Assembly: GCA_019359375.1 (NCBI GenBank)
Contig: JAHHHL010000047.1
Coordinates: 1 to 47,706, forward strand
DNA from: Lyngbya sp. HA4199-MV5
GTDB taxonomy: Bacteria > Cyanobacteriota > Cyanobacteriia > Leptolyngbyales > Leptolyngbyaceae
Length of the DNA: 47,706 nucleotides
Direction of reading: 5' to 3'
Below are positions 1 through 9,900 of the stretch, in pieces. The notes beneath the pieces were generated by a model, which did not search any database, was not told where the DNA came from, and saw only the letters and a list, made by a program, of their open reading frames with translations. The translations under genes and the position numbers were made by a program. The stretch's first letter is position 1, and the number at the start of each line of letters is the position of its first letter.

Positions 1-1
1 G

Positions 2-106
2 TGGGCTGCCAGATTTTTTGAATGGTCGGTTGAAACCCCTACAGCTCAAAAAATTCCTTCAGAATTGCTAGACCTTTGGTCTGACCTACTCTGCTATGCT
101 GCGTGA
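2..106 (+). CDS. possible C-terminal end of an upstream gene
   Basis: This frame is open from the left edge to a TGA at 104-106 and would encode 34 residues ending in DLWSDLLCYAA. No family is recognisable from so short a tail. A second frame is also open to position 71, so coding is not certain. If real, the gene ends about 17 bases before the IS insertion site at 123. Confidence 0.3.
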   Translation, partial: WAARFFEWSVETPTAQKIPSELLDLWSDLLCYAA

Positions 107-125
107 TTGGCTAAAGTCGAGCTTA

Positions 126-1034
126 GAGGGTGTTTGAAAAGCCGGATCGACCGTAAAAAAGCTCACACGGTTAGGCTATCAGTAGTAAATATAAGCCCCG
201 TGAGAGCGATGGTTGAATTCTACTCAAGCAACCTGACCCGTGCCCAATTTGACTTAATCCAACCCCTGCTGCCCGCTGCCAAACCGGGTGGTTGCCCCCG
301 CAGTACCAGTCTGTGGGCACTGCTCAATGCCATCTTTTACGTGGTCACACAAGGCTGTAAATGGCGAGACAGCCCCGGCGACTTGCCGGCGTGGCAAACG
401 GTGTCCACCTACTGCCGCCACTGGCGTAAGGACGGCACCTGGCAAGCAATGCATGCGCGCTTACGAGCGTGGATACGGGCAGCAGTGGGACGACCAGACA
501 GCCCTTCCGAGGTGATTCTCGATCGCCAAACGGTGCCCACAGTGGCGATGGTGCAGCAGGCAGTGGTGTTTGACCGCTTCAAAGCCACCAAAGGACGGAA
601 ACGGCATACCGCCGTGGAGACACTGGGTTTAGTGATGACTGTGCGCGTCACGGCAGCGAGCCTACCGGAACGCGAGGGCGGCAAACGGGTGCTGCAACGC
701 CTGTCTGATCTGGGTGCGAAAGTCTGTCGCCTCTACCTGGTTTGGGTGGATGGCGGCTACACTGGGCAGCCCTTGCTGCAATGGGTGATGGATCGCTTGC
801 GCTAGGTCGTTTACCCAGTCCTGCGCCCCGAACAGACCAAGGGCTTTGTGCTCCTGAAAAAGCGTTGGATCGTCGAACGGACGTTTGGCTGGTGGCAGTG
901 GTCGCGGCGGCTCAATTGCGACTATGAACTGCTACTGGAAACCGCTGAAACGATGATTTATCTCGCGATGATTCGACTCATGCTCAGACGCTTGGCGTAA
1001 TTTGTTACACCCCTCACCCTTCTCAAACAGCCTC
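126..1034 (+). mobile_element. IS5-family insertion sequence (909 bp) with TIRs and TSD
   Basis: The ends are imperfect 16-bp inverted repeats: GAGGGTGTTTGAAAAG at 126-141, and the complement of GAGGCTGTTTGAGAAG at 1019-1034 (14 of 16 match). Both ends are flanked by a direct TTA (123-125 and 1035-1037), which fits the 3-bp TNA target duplication of the IS1031-like group of IS5. The single transposase frame inside carries an amber codon, so this copy is probably immobile unless helped in trans. The right-hand TTA is, on the minus strand, the TAA stop codon of the neighbouring YjbQ gene. Confidence 0.88.
209..1000 (+). pseudogene. IS5-family DDE transposase, interrupted by an amber codon
   Basis: Probable start is ATG 209 (MVEFYSSNLTRAQ); an upstream GTG-type start is less likely because the family begins near this motif. 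The N-terminal part has the IS5 helix-turn-helix region and the GCKWRDSP signature. The catalytic triad is still readable: first Asp in VILDRQTVPT, second Asp in VWVDGGYTG, and the Glu in WIVERTFGWW. An in-frame TAG at 803-805 separates the second Asp from the Glu. The frame then continues without a shift to TAA at 998-1000. One nonsense change therefore removes the catalytic Glu, and the gene is best read as a pseudogene. Confidence 0.85.
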
Positions 1035-1451
1035 TTAGTTTCCGATCAGGTGAACAACCAATTCGCGGGTATGACCGTGCTGGCGATGTTCCCAGATATA
1101 AATGCCTTGCCAGGTGCCGAGAAGGAGGCGACCATTGGCGATCGGAATTTGCTCCGATGTATGGGTCAGTGCTGTGCGAATGTGGGCAGGCATATCGTCA
1201 GGTCCTTCTGTGCTGTGGATATAGTTTTCCCACTCTGGCACCAGCTTCGCAAAAAAGTTTTCGAGATCCTGCAATACGTCCGGATCGGCATTTTCTTGAA
1301 TCAGCAAACTCGCCGAGGTATGACGCAGAAAGAGCGTGCAAAGTCCCGTTTGGATCTGCGATTCGGCGACGATCGCCTGTACTTTCTGAGTGATCCTGCA
1401 AAGCGATTTGCCCGTGGTTTGAAGCTTGAGTACCTGCTGGTGTTGGCGCAT
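1035..1451 (-). CDS. yjbQ: YjbQ/UPF0047 family protein (secondary thiamine-phosphate synthase type)
   Basis: The family is a small trimeric metal-binding fold; E. coli YjbQ has a weak thiamine-phosphate synthase activity, and the physiological role is unsettled. Family motifs are plain: GLCTLFLRHTSASLLIQENA, then DDMPAHIRTAL, then GTWQGIYIWEHR near the C-terminus, with the conserved His residues of the metal site. The start at ATG 1451 (MRQHQQVLKL) gives 138 residues, the usual family length; ten more codons upstream (from 1481) look like non-coding GA-rich sequence. The stop codon TAA is the target-site duplication of the adjacent IS. The upstream region 1452-1545 is GA-rich intergenic sequence. 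Confidence 0.88.
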   Translation of the reverse strand: MRQHQQVLKLQTTGKSLCRITQKVQAIVAESQIQTGLCTLFLRHTSASLLIQENADPDVLQDLENFFAKLVPEWENYIHSTEGPDDMPAHIRTALTHTSEQIPIANGRLLLGTWQGIYIWEHRQHGHTRELVVHLIGN

Positions 1452-1547
1452 GGAAGGTGAGGAGTAAGCGGTGAGGAGCAAGGGGGTAGGGAGGTAAGAG
1501 GAGAGTTTTGAGCGAGTTTCAACTGTTCACTGACCACTGCTGTAAGC

Positions 1548-1578
1548 AAAAAATCCCCCGCCATGACAGCGAGGGACT
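1548..1578 (-). terminator. Rho-independent terminator of psaAB
   Basis: Read on the minus strand, the arm from 1578 to 1569 (AGTCCCTCGC) pairs over 10 bp, with two G-U pairs, with 1561-1552 (GCGGGGGATT) around a 7-nt loop. A T-run (A1548-A1553 on the plus strand) follows directly. It lies about 40 nt after the psaB stop codon. Confidence 0.8.
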
Positions 1579-1618
1579 TTTGTTAGTGCCGTATGGCACC
1601 AGGTCTACTTGATATGCG

Positions 1619-3844
1619 CTAGCCAAATTTCGCGGCTGTAGCGGAGATCAAGAAGGCTGCGTAGGTAAGGATATAGCCAACCGTGAAGTGTGCTAAACCA
1701 ACCACACGCGCCTGGACAATCGAGAGTGCAACGGGCTTGTCCTTCCAGCGGACCAGGTTCGCCAGTGGAGTGCGCTCGTGTGCCCAGACCAGGGTTTCGA
1801 TCAGCTCTTGCCAATACCCTCTCCAGGAGATCAGGAACATGAAGCCCGTTGCCCAAATCAGGTGCCCTAAGAGGAACATCCAGGACCAGACCGACAGGTT
1901 ATTCATGCCATACGGGTTGTACCCGTTAATGGTCGCACCAGAGTAGAGCCAGAGGTAATCGCGGAACCAACCCATTAGATAGGTCGAGCTTTCGTTGAAC
2001 TGAGACACGTTGCCAGACCAGATGCCAAGGTGCTTCCAGTGCCAGTAGAACGTGACCCAGCCGATCGTATTCAGCATCCAGAACATCGACAGGTAGAACG
2101 AATCCCATGCTGAGATATCGCAAGTACCGCCCCGTCCAGGACCATCGCAAGGGAAAGCATAGCCGAAGTCTTTCTTGTCCGGCATCAGCTTAGAACCCCG
2201 TGCATCCAATGCACCCTTGACCAAGATCAGGGTGGTGGTATGTAGACCCAGTGCGATCGCATGGTGAACCAGGAAATCGCCAGGACCGATGGTGAGAAAC
2301 AAGGAGTTTGTGCCGCTGTTGATAGCATCCAACCATCCGGGCAACCAAACGTTACCGTAGTTGGGCCAGGCGGTAGTAGCGACGCTGTCTGGGTTAGACA
2401 ACAGGGTGTTCAACCCGTACAGTACTTTACCGTGAGACGCTTGAATGAACTGTGCAAACACCGGTTCAATCAAGATTTGCTTCTCAGGTGTACCAAAAGC
2501 GACGACCACATCGTTGTGCACATACAAACCCAGGGTATGGAAACCGAGGAACAGCGAAACCCAGCTCAAGTGAGAGATGATGGCTTCTTTATGCTGTAAC
2601 ACACGATCCAACACGTTGCCTTTATTCTGATCCGGGTCATAGTCCCGTACCCAGAAGATGGCACCGTGAGCAAACGCCCCCACCATCAGGAAGCCAGCAA
2701 TGTACTGGTGATGGGTATAGAGTGCAGCCTGCGTCGTGAAGTCCTTCGCCAGGAAGGCATACGGCGGCATTGCGTACATATGCTGCGCCACCAGGGAGGT
2801 GATCACACCCAAGCAAGCCAGGTGCCAGCCCAACTGGAAGTGCAAGGAGTTGTTGTAAGTCTCGTATATCCCCTGGTGAGGCATATTAAACGGACCTTCA
2901 ACGGGCTTGCCAAAGAAATCCTTGGCATCCATCATCTCCTTAATGCTGTGACCAATACCAAAGTTGGTACGGTACATGTGACCAGCAACAATAAAGAGGA
3001 CAGCGATCGCCAGATGGTGATGCGCCATATCCGTCAACCAGAGCGATTCAGTCTGAGGATGGAAGCCACCCAGGAAGGTCAGAATCGCTGTACCCGCACC
3101 TTGAGCCGTGCCAAACACATGCCCAGGCGTGTCAGGGTTCTCAGCATACACGCCCCAGTTACCGCTGAAGAAGGGAGCCAGCCCAGCGGGATGCGGTGGT
3201 GTAGACAGGAAGTTATCCCAACCCACATGCTGCCCGCGCGATTCGGGAATGGCCACATGGATCAAGTGACCCGCCCACGCTAGAGAGCTAACGCCAAACA
3301 AACCAGCCAGATGGTGATTCAGTCGTGACTCAGCATTCTTAAACCAGGCAAGCGAGGGGCGGAACTTGGGTTGCAAGTGCAGCCAGCCTGCAAAGAGGAA
3401 GATAGCCGATAGGATTAAGAGAAAGATTGAACCCGCATAGAGTTCACCATTCGTCCGCATCCCCTGCGTAAACCACCACTGGTAAACACCAGAGTAGGAA
3501 ATATCAACCGGGTAATTTGCGCCACCTTGAGTAAACGCATCGACCGCTGGTTGACCAAATTGAGGGTCCCAAATCGCGTGGGCGATGGGACGGATGTTCA
3601 ATGGATCTTTAATCCATTGTTCAAAGTTGCCTTGCCACGCTACGTGGAATAGGAGACCAGATGTCCACAGGAAGATGATTGCCAGATGACCGAAGTGAGA
3701 GGCGAAAATCTTTTGGTAAAGATTCTCTTCTGTCATGCCGTCGTGACTTTCAAAGTCGTGGGCAGTGGCGATCCCGTACCAAATCCGACGAGTGGTCGGA
3801 TCTTGAGCGAGGTCCTGGCTAAATTTGGGAAATTTAGTTGCCAT
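1619..3844 (-). CDS. psaB: photosystem I P700 chlorophyll a apoprotein A2 (PsaB)
   Basis: One of the two large core subunits of photosystem I, an integral thylakoid membrane protein with 11 transmembrane helices that binds half of the P700 pair, core antenna chlorophylls, phylloquinone and the shared FX 4Fe-4S cluster. It has 741 residues, normal for the family. It opens with [20 protein letters not shown] and ends in the typical ISATAAKFG. The FX-binding loop [10 protein letters not shown], with both Cys ligands, is present, as are the many His residues in helices such as NHHLAGLFG and AHHHLAIAV. The start has a good Shine-Dalgarno (GAGGAG on the minus strand, about 3850-3856). It follows psaA by 19 bases and is almost certainly co-transcribed with it. 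Confidence 0.98.
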   Translation of the reverse strand: MATKFPKFSQDLAQDPTTRRIWYGIATAHDFESHDGMTEENLYQKIFASHFGHLAIIFLWTSGLLFHVAWQGNFEQWIKDPLNIRPIAHAIWDPQFGQPAVDAFTQGGANYPVDISYSGVYQWWFTQGMRTNGELYAGSIFLLILSAIFLFAGWLHLQPKFRPSLAWFKNAESRLNHHLAGLFGVSSLAWAGHLIHVAIPESRGQHVGWDNFLSTPPHPAGLAPFFSGNWGVYAENPDTPGHVFGTAQGAGTAILTFLGGFHPQTESLWLTDMAHHHLAIAVLFIVAGHMYRTNFGIGHSIKEMMDAKDFFGKPVEGPFNMPHQGIYETYNNSLHFQLGWHLACLGVITSLVAQHMYAMPPYAFLAKDFTTQAALYTHHQYIAGFLMVGAFAHGAIFWVRDYDPDQNKGNVLDRVLQHKEAIISHLSWVSLFLGFHTLGLYVHNDVVVAFGTPEKQILIEPVFAQFIQASHGKVLYGLNTLLSNPDSVATTAWPNYGNVWLPGWLDAINSGTNSLFLTIGPGDFLVHHAIALGLHTTTLILVKGALDARGSKLMPDKKDFGYAFPCDGPGRGGTCDISAWDSFYLSMFWMLNTIGWVTFYWHWKHLGIWSGNVSQFNESSTYLMGWFRDYLWLYSGATINGYNPYGMNNLSVWSWMFLLGHLIWATGFMFLISWRGYWQELIETLVWAHERTPLANLVRWKDKPVALSIVQARVVGLAHFTVGYILTYAAFLISATAAKFG

Positions 3845-3863
3845 TTACGTTCGTTCTCCTCGC

Positions 3864-6119
3864 TTATCCAAGTGCAATTGTGCGAGCCAGGAAGAATGCC
3901 CATGTTGTGGCAATTCCCCCCAGGAGATAGTGAGCTACCCCCACAGCCCGACCCTGAATAATGCTCAGTGCGCGGGGCTGAATTGCAGGACCAACTTTCA
4001 GCTTATTGTGAGCCCACACAATGGACTCAATCAATTCTTGCCAGTAGCCACGACCGCTGAACAGGAACATGAGGCTGAAGGCCCAAACAAAGTGAGCGCC
4101 CAAGAACATGAGACCGTACGCAGACAGTGACGAACCGTAAGACGTGATCACCTGAGTTGCTTGTGCCCAGAGGAAGTCGCGCAGCCAGCCATTAATGGTG
4201 ATCGCACTCTGAGCAAAGTTGCCGCCCGTGATGTGAGCTACCGTACCATCTGGATTAACGGTGCCCCACACGTCTGATTGCATCTTCCAACTGAAGTGGA
4301 AAATGACGATCGACAAGGAATTGTACATCCAGAACAGACCGAGGAACACATGATCCCAACCAGAAACCTGGCAGGTACCGCCACGTCCGGGACCGTCGCA
4401 CGGGAAGCGGAAGCCCAGGTTAGCTTTGTCTGGAATCAGACGGGAGCTACGGGCATACAGCACACCTTTCAGCAAGATGAGCACGGTAACGTGAATGGTG
4501 AACGCATGGATGTGATGCACCAGAAAGTCAGCCGTGCCCAGAGGAATGGCTGAAAGTGCCACCTTGCCACCCACAGCAACGACATCCCCATTGAAGACCT
4601 GACTCACAGCAGACGCTGCATTGGGAGCTGTATTTCCAGGAGCCGCCGCATGAATGCTCTGAATCCACTGGGCAAAGACGGGCTGTAGCTGAATCCCAGT
4701 ATCTGAGAACATATCTTGAGGACGACCCAGCGCTCGCATTGTGTCGTTATGCACGTACAAGCCAAAGCTGTGGAAACCCAGGAAGATACAGACCCAGTTA
4801 AGGTGAGAAATGATGGCATCTCGATGACGGATGAACCGATCCAGGACGTTGTTTTGATTCACCACTGGATCGTAATCACGCACCATAAAAATGGCGGCGT
4901 GTGCAGCCGCACCCACAATCAGGAAGCCACCGATCCACATATGGTGGGTAAAGATGGATAACTGAGTGGCGTAGTCGGTCGCTAAATATGGGTAAGGAGG
5001 CATTGAGTACATGTGTTGAGCCACAATGATGCTCAAAGAACCCATGCCAGCCAGATTCCATGCCAACTGAATGTGCCAGGAAGTCATAAAGGTTTCATAA
5101 ATACCCTTATGACCTTCGCCAGTGAAGGGACCCTTATGAGCCTCATAAATTTCCTTCATGCTGTGACCAATACCCCAGTTGGTGCGGTACTGATGCCCTG
5201 CAATGATAAACAGAACGGCGATCGCCAGATGGTGATGCGCGTTATCTGTTAACCACAAGCTACCCGTGACTGGATTCAAGCCACCCTTGAAGGTCAGAAA
5301 GTCAGAATATTCTGCCCAATTGAGGGTAAAGAACGGAGTCAAGCCCTTCGCAAAGCTGGGGTACAAGTCCGCCATCAGCTTCGAGTTCAAGATGAACTCG
5401 TGGGGCAAGGGAATCTCTTTCGGAGCAACCCCTGCATCCAGCAGTTTGTTAACCGGTAGTGCCACATGGATCAGGTGTCCAGCCCAACCCAGTGAACCAC
5501 AACCCAGCAGACCTGCCAGGTGATGGTTCATCATCGATTCAGCGTTCTGGAACCACTCCAGTTTCGGCGCACGTTTGTGGTAGTGGAACCAGCCAGCAAA
5601 CAGCATCAGAGCTGCCATGACCAGCGCACCAATAGCCGTGCAGTAAAGCTGGAAGGTATTGGTGAAGCCTTCACCTCTCCACATGTAGAACAAACCAGAG
5701 GTGATTTGGATTCCGTGGAAGCCACCACCCACATCTGCATTCAAAATTTCTTGTCCGAAGATTGGCCAAACCACCTGAGCACTGGGCTTAATACCAGTGG
5801 GGTTTGCCATCCAAGCCTCAAAATTTGAAAACTTCGCGCCATGAAAATACATGCCGCTGAGCCAGATGAACACAACGGCAAGATGACCGAAGTGAGCACT
5901 GAAAATTTTACGAGATACGTCTTCTAAGTCACTAGTATGGCTATCAAAATCATGAGCGTTGGCGTGAAGATTCCAAATCCATGTGGTGGTTTTGGGACCT
6001 CTAGCCAGGGTGCGATCGAAATGACCAGGCTGCGACCATCTCTCAAAAGAAGTCGGTACCGGATCTTTGTCAACCGTAACCTTGACTTTCGCTTCGCGCT
6101 CCCGTGGAGTAATTGTCAT
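3864..6119 (-). CDS. psaA: photosystem I P700 chlorophyll a apoprotein A1 (PsaA)
   Basis: The partner of PsaB in the photosystem I reaction-centre heterodimer. The start is set at ATG 6119 ([14 protein letters not shown]), which matches the family N-terminus and has a GAGAGGAGAG ribosome-binding sequence just upstream; eight extra in-frame codons from 6143 cover that site and are rejected. The protein has 751 residues. Visible family features are the FX loop [12 protein letters not shown] with both Cys ligands, the NHHLAGLLG and [11 protein letters not shown] antenna helices, and the C-terminal [17 protein letters not shown]. psaB follows after 19 bases. The upstream gap to 6922 leaves room for the long leader that cyanobacterial psaA usually has. 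Confidence 0.98.
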   Translation of the reverse strand: MTITPREREAKVKVTVDKDPVPTSFERWSQPGHFDRTLARGPKTTTWIWNLHANAHDFDSHTSDLEDVSRKIFSAHFGHLAVVFIWLSGMYFHGAKFSNFEAWMANPTGIKPSAQVVWPIFGQEILNADVGGGFHGIQITSGLFYMWRGEGFTNTFQLYCTAIGALVMAALMLFAGWFHYHKRAPKLEWFQNAESMMNHHLAGLLGCGSLGWAGHLIHVALPVNKLLDAGVAPKEIPLPHEFILNSKLMADLYPSFAKGLTPFFTLNWAEYSDFLTFKGGLNPVTGSLWLTDNAHHHLAIAVLFIIAGHQYRTNWGIGHSMKEIYEAHKGPFTGEGHKGIYETFMTSWHIQLAWNLAGMGSLSIIVAQHMYSMPPYPYLATDYATQLSIFTHHMWIGGFLIVGAAAHAAIFMVRDYDPVVNQNNVLDRFIRHRDAIISHLNWVCIFLGFHSFGLYVHNDTMRALGRPQDMFSDTGIQLQPVFAQWIQSIHAAAPGNTAPNAASAVSQVFNGDVVAVGGKVALSAIPLGTADFLVHHIHAFTIHVTVLILLKGVLYARSSRLIPDKANLGFRFPCDGPGRGGTCQVSGWDHVFLGLFWMYNSLSIVIFHFSWKMQSDVWGTVNPDGTVAHITGGNFAQSAITINGWLRDFLWAQATQVITSYGSSLSAYGLMFLGAHFVWAFSLMFLFSGRGYWQELIESIVWAHNKLKVGPAIQPRALSIIQGRAVGVAHYLLGGIATTWAFFLARTIALG

Positions 6120-6391
6120 TGAGACTCTCCTCTCTCTAGACAAGGAACGAGGAATCCCCCCTGCCAGACGCTGCTCCCATTGAAAACAGCCCCTTGCCGC
6201 AAGACATCCTTGCGCTCAGATGAGCAACCATCAGCGCCGATCGGAAACCAGAGTCTGAATTCCAATGTGGGGAGAGGGTAAAAAGATGCCAACAGCGATC
6301 GCAGCTCAAAAAACGGAACAAAAATTGCCATCAGAACCGGAAAGGTTCGCTCAGACAATACAACTAGCCTGGTAGGAGTTCTCATCGTGTC

Positions 6392-6397
6392 ATTATA
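6392..6397 (-). promoter_or_regulatory. psaA: candidate -10 box for psaA
   Basis: The minus strand reads a perfect TATAAT here, about 270 nt before the psaA start. Distal psaA promoters at roughly this distance are known in cyanobacteria. No convincing -35 is seen at 17 nt spacing, so activator dependence or a false match are both possible. Confidence 0.35.
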
Positions 6398-6733
6398 GGA
6401 CTCGTGTTACGCCGAACCTGGACGCAATTAACAATAATTCAAACTCTTTTGAGGGCGGACGTAGACGAGCTTGTGAATCCAAGCCATGTGAAAAAGTCAA
6501 GCAAACTAGCCATCATATTTACAAAACTAGATATTTTGATAACTAGAGACATAATCCCTGGGATCACCCCACAGAAGCTGGTTAAGGATTGATTTATTTC
6601 TATTCATCCAGCATTAATACTCTATATATTCAAGAACATTGCGCCATGACAAACGTTTGCTTTAACTACTTTTGTGCTGTTTCGTTTGAAACATGGCATA
6701 GCATCTTTCTACAAAAGCTTGGCTGTATCTTAG

Positions 6734-6778
6734 GTGCCCAAAAGATAGGTGTCCAAAAGATAGATGCCCAAAAGATGC
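6734..6778. repeat. 15-bp tandem repeat, three copies
   Basis: Three consecutive 15-mers (GTGCCCAAAAGATAG, GTGTCCAAAAGATAG, ATGCCCAAAAGATGC) lie in the 500-base gap between the divergent psaA and 6932 genes. Apart from this repeat and the candidate psaA promoter, I see no gene in 6400-6922; short open frames there have no coding character. Confidence 0.75.
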
Positions 6779-6931
6779 CCAGAGACTTTACGTCAGTTCT
6801 TAGCGGCTGTGCTGAAGTCCCGTTTTGTATGGCTAAAGACAGGTCGCTTCGCATGAGCGACGAAACTTTGCACGGGTGGCTGGGTCTTTTCCGCTATAGT
6901 TCCCTATGGGCAGCTTTTAGGAGTGGGTTCT

Positions 6932-8545
6932 GTGGTGGGAATGATGCGCTGGCAGGCGATCGCTAAATTGATCGTGACATTGGTTGCCATCCTTGTAACG
7001 GCGAGCGGGGGAGGGATGGGTGATGCCGCACATGCTGCTTTTTGGGGGCGATCGGGGGTAGCCGATTCAAAGCAGGCAACGGTGAAAAAGGCAGGAAAAA
7101 TCGTAGAAGCCTCGCCACCGATCGCCCTTCAAGAGCTGCGACAGACGCTTGATGACTATCAGCCCCAGGTCACGATTCTCAGCCCTCGCAAAAACGATGT
7201 GTTGTCAGATGCCACTGTATCGGTTCGTTTTCTGGTGAAAGATCTGCCCCTCTTTAGAGATGAAACGTTCGGTTTGGGGCCTCACCTGCACGTTCTGCTG
7301 GATAATCGCGGCTACCAGGCAGTCTACGATACGAGCCAGCCATTGGTTTTCGACAATCTGGAACCGGGAACCCATACCATCCGAGCCTTCGCCTCGCGTC
7401 CCTGGCACGAAAGCTTCAAAAACGATGGAGCCTTTGCTCAGACAACCTTTCACGTACTAACAAAAACTCAGGACAACAATCCAGATCCTGAACTGCCCTT
7501 GCTGACCTACAGTCGCCCTCAGGGAACCTACGGCGCAGAGCCAATTTTGCTAGATTTCTATTTGACCAATGCTCCGCTTCATCTTGTGGCGCAGGCAGAT
7601 GCAACGGATGATATTGCCGACTGGCGCATTCGCTGCACAGTGAATGGTGACAGCTTTTTGATCGATCGCTGGCAACCGCTGTATCTCAAAGGCTTTAAAC
7701 CGGGTAAAAACTGGGTGCAGCTTGAGTATCTCGATGACAAAGGCAACCCGGTACAGAATGTCTTTAACAACACCGTGCGTCTGGTGGAATACCAGCCTAA
7801 CGGCGACGACACCTTGTCTAAACTAACGCGGGGAGAGTTAACGGCTGCGGATATGCGCGGCATTGTCGATCCTGACTACGTGCCGCCAGCACCAGAACCA
7901 ACACCAGAAACAACGCCAGAGACAAGTCCTGAACCAAGCCCAGAACCAAGCCCAGAATCTGTTCCAGAAACGCCTCTGGAGAAACCAACCCCTTCTCTAG
8001 AAACGCCCCAGGCGCAACCGACACCAGACGTGGAAGCGCCTGATCGCCCCAGTCCAATCGCCCCACCCTCGATCGTGCGCCCTGAACTGTCCCCGACTCC
8101 TAGCCCAGAGCCATCACCTTCTGTTTCGGAAACCGTCATTCCAGCAGCACCGGAAACGCCAGCAACGCCGACCCTACCAGCAGCACCGATCGTCGTTGAG
8201 CCGCAACCGAGCAAGCCTAAGGTTAAGCCAGTCTCACCAGACGGAATCACGCCAACCAGCAAAAAGGCAGCGAGTGGGCAAGAACGGTTACGCCAGTTGG
8301 GGCAAAAACTTGGTCAATATCAATCGCAGCAGCGTCAAGGCACAAAACCTTCGAGGGCGATACCACCAACAGACCGCGATCGTTCCTCTCCAGAGCCGAA
8401 CGCCACGACCAACCCCATACCGAGTGCCTCTATTCCAGACCCGTTGCCTCCAACCTTGCCAGAAATTATTGACACTGCCCCGGTAGAAGCTCCAGCCTCA
8501 AGCGCACCAGCACCATCTGCGATCGAGAAACCTGAAGCTCACTAA
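6932..8545 (+). CDS. exported protein with a Pro/Glu/Thr-rich C-terminal half
   Basis: I do not recognise a named family with certainty. The first ~35 residues form a signal-like stretch (WQAIAKLIVTLVAILVTAS, then AAHAAF as a possible cleavage site). Residues ~60-300 look like two beta-sandwich, Ig-like segments (VTILSPRKNDVLSDATVSVRF; GPHLHVLLDNRGY; EPGTHTIRAFASRPWHESFK). From about residue 310 the chain is low-complexity Pro/Glu/Thr/Ser (PEPTPETTPETSPEPSP), suited to spanning a wall or periplasm. Several starts are possible: AGGAG at 6919-6923 sits 8 nt before GTG 6932, which I prefer, but ATG 6941 or 6944 would also work. The DNA around the start holds a HIP1 octamer. Function is unknown; an envelope or cell-surface role is inference. 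Confidence 0.75.
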   Translation: MVGMMRWQAIAKLIVTLVAILVTASGGGMGDAAHAAFWGRSGVADSKQATVKKAGKIVEASPPIALQELRQTLDDYQPQVTILSPRKNDVLSDATVSVRFLVKDLPLFRDETFGLGPHLHVLLDNRGYQAVYDTSQPLVFDNLEPGTHTIRAFASRPWHESFKNDGAFAQTTFHVLTKTQDNNPDPELPLLTYSRPQGTYGAEPILLDFYLTNAPLHLVAQADATDDIADWRIRCTVNGDSFLIDRWQPLYLKGFKPGKNWVQLEYLDDKGNPVQNVFNNTVRLVEYQPNGDDTLSKLTRGELTAADMRGIVDPDYVPPAPEPTPETTPETSPEPSPEPSPESVPETPLEKPTPSLETPQAQPTPDVEAPDRPSPIAPPSIVRPELSPTPSPEPSPSVSETVIPAAPETPATPTLPAAPIVVEPQPSKPKVKPVSPDGITPTSKKAASGQERLRQLGQKLGQYQSQQRQGTKPSRAIPPTDRDRSSPEPNATTNPIPSASIPDPLPPTLPEIIDTAPVEAPASSAPAPSAIEKPEAH

Positions 8546-8744
8546 ACGATCGTTTCAAAAAAGCGTTTACACGCTGCGATCGGGCAAGGCTGCGAACGTT
8601 ATGGATTCTGCATCGAACCTATTCGTCAGACACTCGACGGCAGATATAGTATAGTACTAATGCACTGAATCAATCGTTGGAAATGGGTGTACTCTAATCG
8701 CACCCCGTCTTTTAGTGAACGTGTAGATGAAATGATTTGCGGTA

Positions 8745-8823
8745 GTGTGAGAAATAAAGCGTGTGAGAAACAAAGCGGTCATTCAGCAGGGAGTTTGAGT
8801 TCATGGGGGAGTTTGAGTTCATG
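8745..8823. repeat. two adjacent short tandem duplications
   Basis: GTGTGAGAAATAAAGC at 8745-8760 is followed at once by GTGTGAGAAACAAAGC at 8761-8776. Thirteen bases later GGGAGTTTGAGTTCATG occurs at 8789-8805 and again at 8807-8823. The surrounding gap 8546-8909 has no convincing gene. Confidence 0.8.
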
Positions 8824-8909
8824 CGCTGCACGATCGCTATCACCTTTTTGCTGCACCCGCGACCCGCCTTAGCTCTCACCAGTACTCCCAAAGGATCACC
8901 TTGTCTCAG

Positions 8910-9314
8910 CTACTCTTCCGAGGGCAACAGCGCCGCCACCTGGTCGATAAACGCCTGGTAATCCACGACAGGCTTAGAAATATAGCCATCGGCACCACTT
9001 TGCTGGAGCGACGTTTCTTTATCGCCAATCATGGCGCGGGCTGTAACCAAAATGATGGGCAAGGAAGCCGTGCTGGGGTCGCTTTTCAGCAATTGCGCCA
9101 GTTTAATGCCATCTACCGCTTTGCCCTGATACAAACTGTGAGACAGCGAGACATCCATCAAAATCAAGTCCGCCTGCCCAGCCCTGGCAATTTGCATTAC
9201 TTCTTCGGCATCTTCCGTATGTTTCACCGCCAGACCACCCAGTCGGGTCAAGTAGCGCGAAAAGACTCGTACATTAGCCAGGTCATCCTCGACCAGCAAC
9301 ACAGTTTTCGTCAT
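8910..9314 (-). CDS. single-domain response regulator (receiver only)
   Basis: A CheY-like receiver of 134 residues with no output domain. The acidic pocket (E9, D10, D11), the phospho-acceptor D54 in DLILMDVSLS, the Thr in ILVTARA and the Lys in YISKPV are all present, so it should be phosphorylated by a histidine kinase and act by protein contact. After the active Asp it has a longer loop than usual (SHSLYQGKAVDG). It lies 6 nt downstream of a close paralogue (9321-9719) with the same loop, so the two probably form an operon. No kinase is encoded nearby. Confidence 0.92.
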   Translation of the reverse strand: MTKTVLLVEDDLANVRVFSRYLTRLGGLAVKHTEDAEEVMQIARAGQADLILMDVSLSHSLYQGKAVDGIKLAQLLKSDPSTASLPIILVTARAMIGDKETSLQQSGADGYISKPVVDYQAFIDQVAALLPSEE

Positions 9315-9320
9315 GGGTTC

Positions 9321-9719
9321 CTAACCTGTCGGCAGCAATGCCATAACCTGATCAACAAACGCCTGATGATCCACTACAGGCTTAGAAATGTAAGCGTCCG
9401 CTCCACTTTGCTTCAAAAAGTTCTCGCGATCGCCCTCCATCGCATGGGCCGTCACCAAAATGATTGGCAGCGTCGCCGTCTGCGGGTCGGCTTTCAACAT
9501 CTGCGTAATCTTAATCCCATCAACCGCTTTGCCCAGATAGACACTACGGGACAGCGACACATCCATCAAAATAACATCGGCTTCATGGGCGTGAGCAATC
9601 TGCATCACCTCTTCCACGTCTTCAGTATGCTTGACTGCCAGCCCGCCTCGTTTCGTCAGGATCTTAGAAAATACCCGTGCATTAATCAGATCGTCCTCGA
9701 CAATCAGAACGGTTTTCAT
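9321..9719 (-). CDS. single-domain response regulator, first of a tandem pair
   Basis: A 132-residue receiver with E8, D9 and D10, phospho-acceptor D53 (DVILMDVSLS), ILVTAHA and YISKPV. It is roughly two-thirds identical to the downstream protein 8910-9314 and shares the extended loop after the active Asp (SRSVYLGKAVDG), so the pair arose by tandem duplication. It is transcribed away from gyrA, and the 181-base gap 9720-9900 must hold both promoters. Cyanobacterial receivers of this sort are often soluble phosphorelay intermediates or motility regulators, but nothing here shows which. Confidence 0.92.
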   Translation of the reverse strand: MKTVLIVEDDLINARVFSKILTKRGGLAVKHTEDVEEVMQIAHAHEADVILMDVSLSRSVYLGKAVDGIKITQMLKADPQTATLPIILVTAHAMEGDRENFLKQSGADAYISKPVVDHQAFVDQVMALLPTG

Positions 9720-9900
9720 TGTGCTTTCCTCGAAACGTGACCCAGATGAAGCAGCCGTCTTACCATCCGCCTCAACGTTACTGTGAAAGAGAAACAGGTA
9801 CGCTCAGACTTGTTCCCATCGTAAACGTCGCTTGCTGCAAACGCTACAACCCTGTGATGAAATCACCGTTTAAACAATCAATGTGTAAGGACCAACGCTC

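Noticed and set aside
6494..6505. TTGACT on the minus strand as a psaA -35 box
   Set aside because: No -10 sequence follows at 16-18 bases.
6505..6535. HLR1-type high-light element upstream of psaA
   Set aside because: Only one half-site resembles the motif; the second direct repeat is not convincing.
6404..6966. open frames of 62 and 125 codons between psaA and 6932
   Set aside because: No ribosome-binding site or motif; they cover the psaA upstream region and a 15-bp tandem repeat.
8901..9740. 279-residue open frame on the plus strand
   Set aside because: It is the mirror of the two receiver genes on the minus strand, which have full motifs; the plus-strand translation has none.
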